A DNA stretch of 64,000 nucleotides from Saturnia japonica. Lineage: Eukaryota > Arthropoda > Insecta > Lepidoptera > Saturniidae. Position 1 is the first letter of the stretch; each line of letters begins with the position of its first letter. Shown here piece after piece: positions 61,511 through 64,000 of the stretch. The notes beneath the pieces are model-generated. The model saw only the letters and a program-made list of their open reading frames with translations, was not told the origin of the DNA and searched no databases. The stretch covers positions 16,802,001 through 16,866,000 of the forward strand of contig CM065322.1 in the NCBI GenBank assembly GCA_033032175.1. Reading direction: 5' to 3'. The position numbers and the translations under genes are program-made.

Positions 61511-64000
61511 ATCCATAAAAATATAGATTGGAATTGATGACCTCCTCCTTTTTTTGAAGTCCGGTAAAAAATATTCTAAATGATGTATAATCCTAAATTA
61601 TGGATTTTATATATCAATTACCTTAATGTGAATAATTATTTGAAGAGTAGCTAATTAACAAATGGAGAAATACAATAAGCTATAGAATTCTTTTATTTAT
61701 TTCCGAAACTTTTTAAATTTACTATATATGCCCCAAGAGAACTGTCCGGGGAAAAGTTCCGTTATTTGAGAAAATATGACAAAAGTCCGAATGTTGTTAT
61801 AAAAATTATCATTTAAAATACTTTATTTTCGAATATTTTTATTTTCTAGGAGGTTGATATAATAAAAAAATGAGTAGCCATCATTACTAGTTTTCTTTGG
61901 CTGTTTATTAGATTTCACAACTTTTTATAGACACATCATCTCAATCGAGACATGGTTCATGGCCCATTTTTACAACATGTTTTTGTTGGGATCGACCTCC
62001 TTTTTGAAACTGCATTTCTTTATTAATTCTTATATTATTTTGACTTTATGTAGTAATGAGATAAAATTAATAGGAGCGAATTAAATGATGCCATAATAGT
62101 CCCAAGATGTGGCCCAGCGTGTCAAGACGTGTTTATTGATGATTCGTCACATTTACAAACTCTGTTAGAACTATTGGATAACTGTTTTAATGAACTATTT
62201 GAATTGATTGAATTTAAAATTGATGTTATTGACTTCATAAAATAGAAAGAGGGTAAAATTTGATTTAAAAAACTCGAAAGTCTTTTGGAAACATATCACA
62301 AATATTAGTATCTACCCAAGTACCCATGCACAATTTGCGCTCTATTTTGTGTTAATACTAAAAGCCTTTGTTGGCAAACATCGCCATGTCGTTTACTGAG
62401 ACTAATGGATTTCCTGGGAACTGTTGAACTGCGAACAATTCTACTAACACTATATATGATATGTATATATTTATCTTAGACCTCGAAACTGAAGATGATT
62501 TACCTAGAGTTTATTTATGTCGATGGTGAACGACGTCGATAAATGATGGTTTAATTATTCTATGATGGGTATCGAATTTTATACAGCGTACAATACGCTA
62601 CGATTTGTTTGACCTATTGTTATAATTGTTACTTGGAACTTATAACTTTTACGAGGTTTATTACATTTGAGACCTCATGATACAATCTAAAATTCTAAAC
62701 GAAAGAATAATTAAAACTGTCTATATAATGTAATTATACAAGATATATTTTTAATTTATTGTGGACATGACTTTTAATTTCGACAGTTTTAAAGTATCTC
62801 TGAAAGAAGATTGTTCAATCAAGATTTTGGAAAAGTCATTCAAGCTTTAACCCCATAAGAAGCCGATAATCAACAACGTAAAGCAGGCTGTTTACTCAGA
62901 GTTAACTTAACCTCGCTTCAGGTTTTGTTATTTTAAATAGAGATAAGAAAATTCAGATCGTTGACTCTCTGAGCAAACGTATAATAATTGGTCCTTTTGT
63001 GCAATAGAATATGAAATTACATTTAATCCATGGTTCGACGTGATTCAGTGTTATTCCTTGTTACGTATCGGAAAATAAAATGCAATAACTGCTCTTATTG
63101 TGTATTCTTTGAATAACAGTCCACAATGTCTGAAGATCAAGGTTTCAACCAATGCCCCTAGCCTATCTTCGTTCACGGTGCCGGAATATGGGTGCTGGCA
63201 AAGGCCGATATGCAGGGAAAACGTTAGATTAGACATCTCCTTTAGAGATCTTCGCAAATTCCGAAATATAAGGGTGAAAGCATTGGTAAGCAAGTCATAA
63301 GGCTAAAGTGGGGGTTTAGTGAACTTAACAATATGTAGAGACGATGTATCTATGCATTTTTAAATATTTGTTTAAGTGGAAAATCGCTTACAGGGCAAAA
63401 TGGCTGATGGTACGACTATTGTTCTTTGGTTTTTTGTGTTTTTAAACCATAAATGCATTGCAAAATTAATATTTATATAGACTAACATATAGAATTTTCG
63501 AAACAAGGTAGATAATTTATTCGTGTCTGATTTTAGCATATTATCTGGTACCTTTTTTATTTGTGGTATTATAGGTACGTAGGTGAAGATAGGTTGCTAC
63601 GTGAAGCGTTTCGCGAATGTGGGCGACCGAATTACTGGTCCCTATTAATCCCGGGAAAATGAAGTGATTCAACACCGGGTTATTAAATTTTCAATATCTC
63701 TGGTTGAGATTTAATCTGGCTCAGTTGACAATTTGCAGAATGAATATGTCCATGTGTAAGTTTGGGTATACTTTGTAGGGAATTAACTGATATGTACAAT
63801 ATACATAGTCATTGCATTGGAAATGTGTGTAGCGTCTTATTTAATTAAAAGTGCTTACTTAGTTACAATTTATGTTACCGAACTCCGTTTACTCGTCTTT
63901 ACGTGCTATCGAGCAATACCTATTTATTGCTAATCCCTAATTATTTAACCTATCTTTAGGTCGTTCGTTCATCAGTCATTCATTCAATCTGCTGTCATCC
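61511..64000 (+). other. SYAP1 intron 5, last part; no gene seen
   Basis: The sequence is AT-rich and no exon of the SYAP1 BSD domain was found. Open frames at 63051-63300 on both strands overlap each other and show no family features. Confidence 0.4.

Overview
The window looks like a moth or butterfly (Lepidoptera) chromosome. It is AT-rich and intron-containing. It carries tRNA-derived SINEs of lepidopteran type, mellifera/cecropia-type mariners, DD41D mariners, a BEL/Pao and a Ty3/gypsy element, and an RNase-H-bearing LINE. Almost all long open frames belong to transposable elements (TEs). The host genes are split into small exons, which I assembled by hand from splice signals and phase.

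Host genes, left to right. (1) 1654-11177, minus strand: a six-exon USP8-like gene (dimerisation domain plus rhodanese domain) that reaches a stop codon with no ubiquitin-protease domain. (2) 11625-12239, plus: a small two-exon gene of unknown function, head-to-head with gene 1 across about 450 bp that contain a tRNA-derived SINE. (3) 17499-33634, plus, tentative: a small secreted-type protein whose signal-peptide exon lies 14 kb from the next exon. About nine tenths of that intron is three transposons: BEL/Pao 18055-23453, a DD41D mariner 23481-24783 and a gypsy element 25555-31543. (4) 34445-52859 and on past the right edge, plus: the first five coding exons of SYAP1/Sap47, with many insertions in its introns, including a mellifera-type mariner (44003-45232) and a full-length LINE (46529-51886).

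Other repeats. Dispersed short repeats recur as recognisable pairs: about 1165/3733, 2425/57112, 37404/51913, 43101/46369 and 45765/61435. Older, broken elements include a PHD-finger LINE ORF1 fragment at the left edge, an hAT-like element (5309-6509), a dead DD41D mariner (9203-10236), two IS630-like DDE pseudogenes (12190-13572 and 14890-15330), an inverted-repeat element (31968-32820), LINE tails, and a 775-bp mariner deletion derivative (60371-61145).

The most notable points are: the USP8-like gene without a protease; a mariner with matching TIRs, TA duplications and an unbroken 359-codon transposase; a BEL element with 98% identical LTRs whose reverse-transcriptase core is removed in frame; a gypsy Gag with an SR-protein-like arginine/serine repeat head and a four-unit hairpin tandem repeat before its 3' LTR; and a LINE with matching 8-bp target duplications and an ATGA overlap between ORF1 and a third small ORF. 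All assignments come from reading the sequence; no searches were run.
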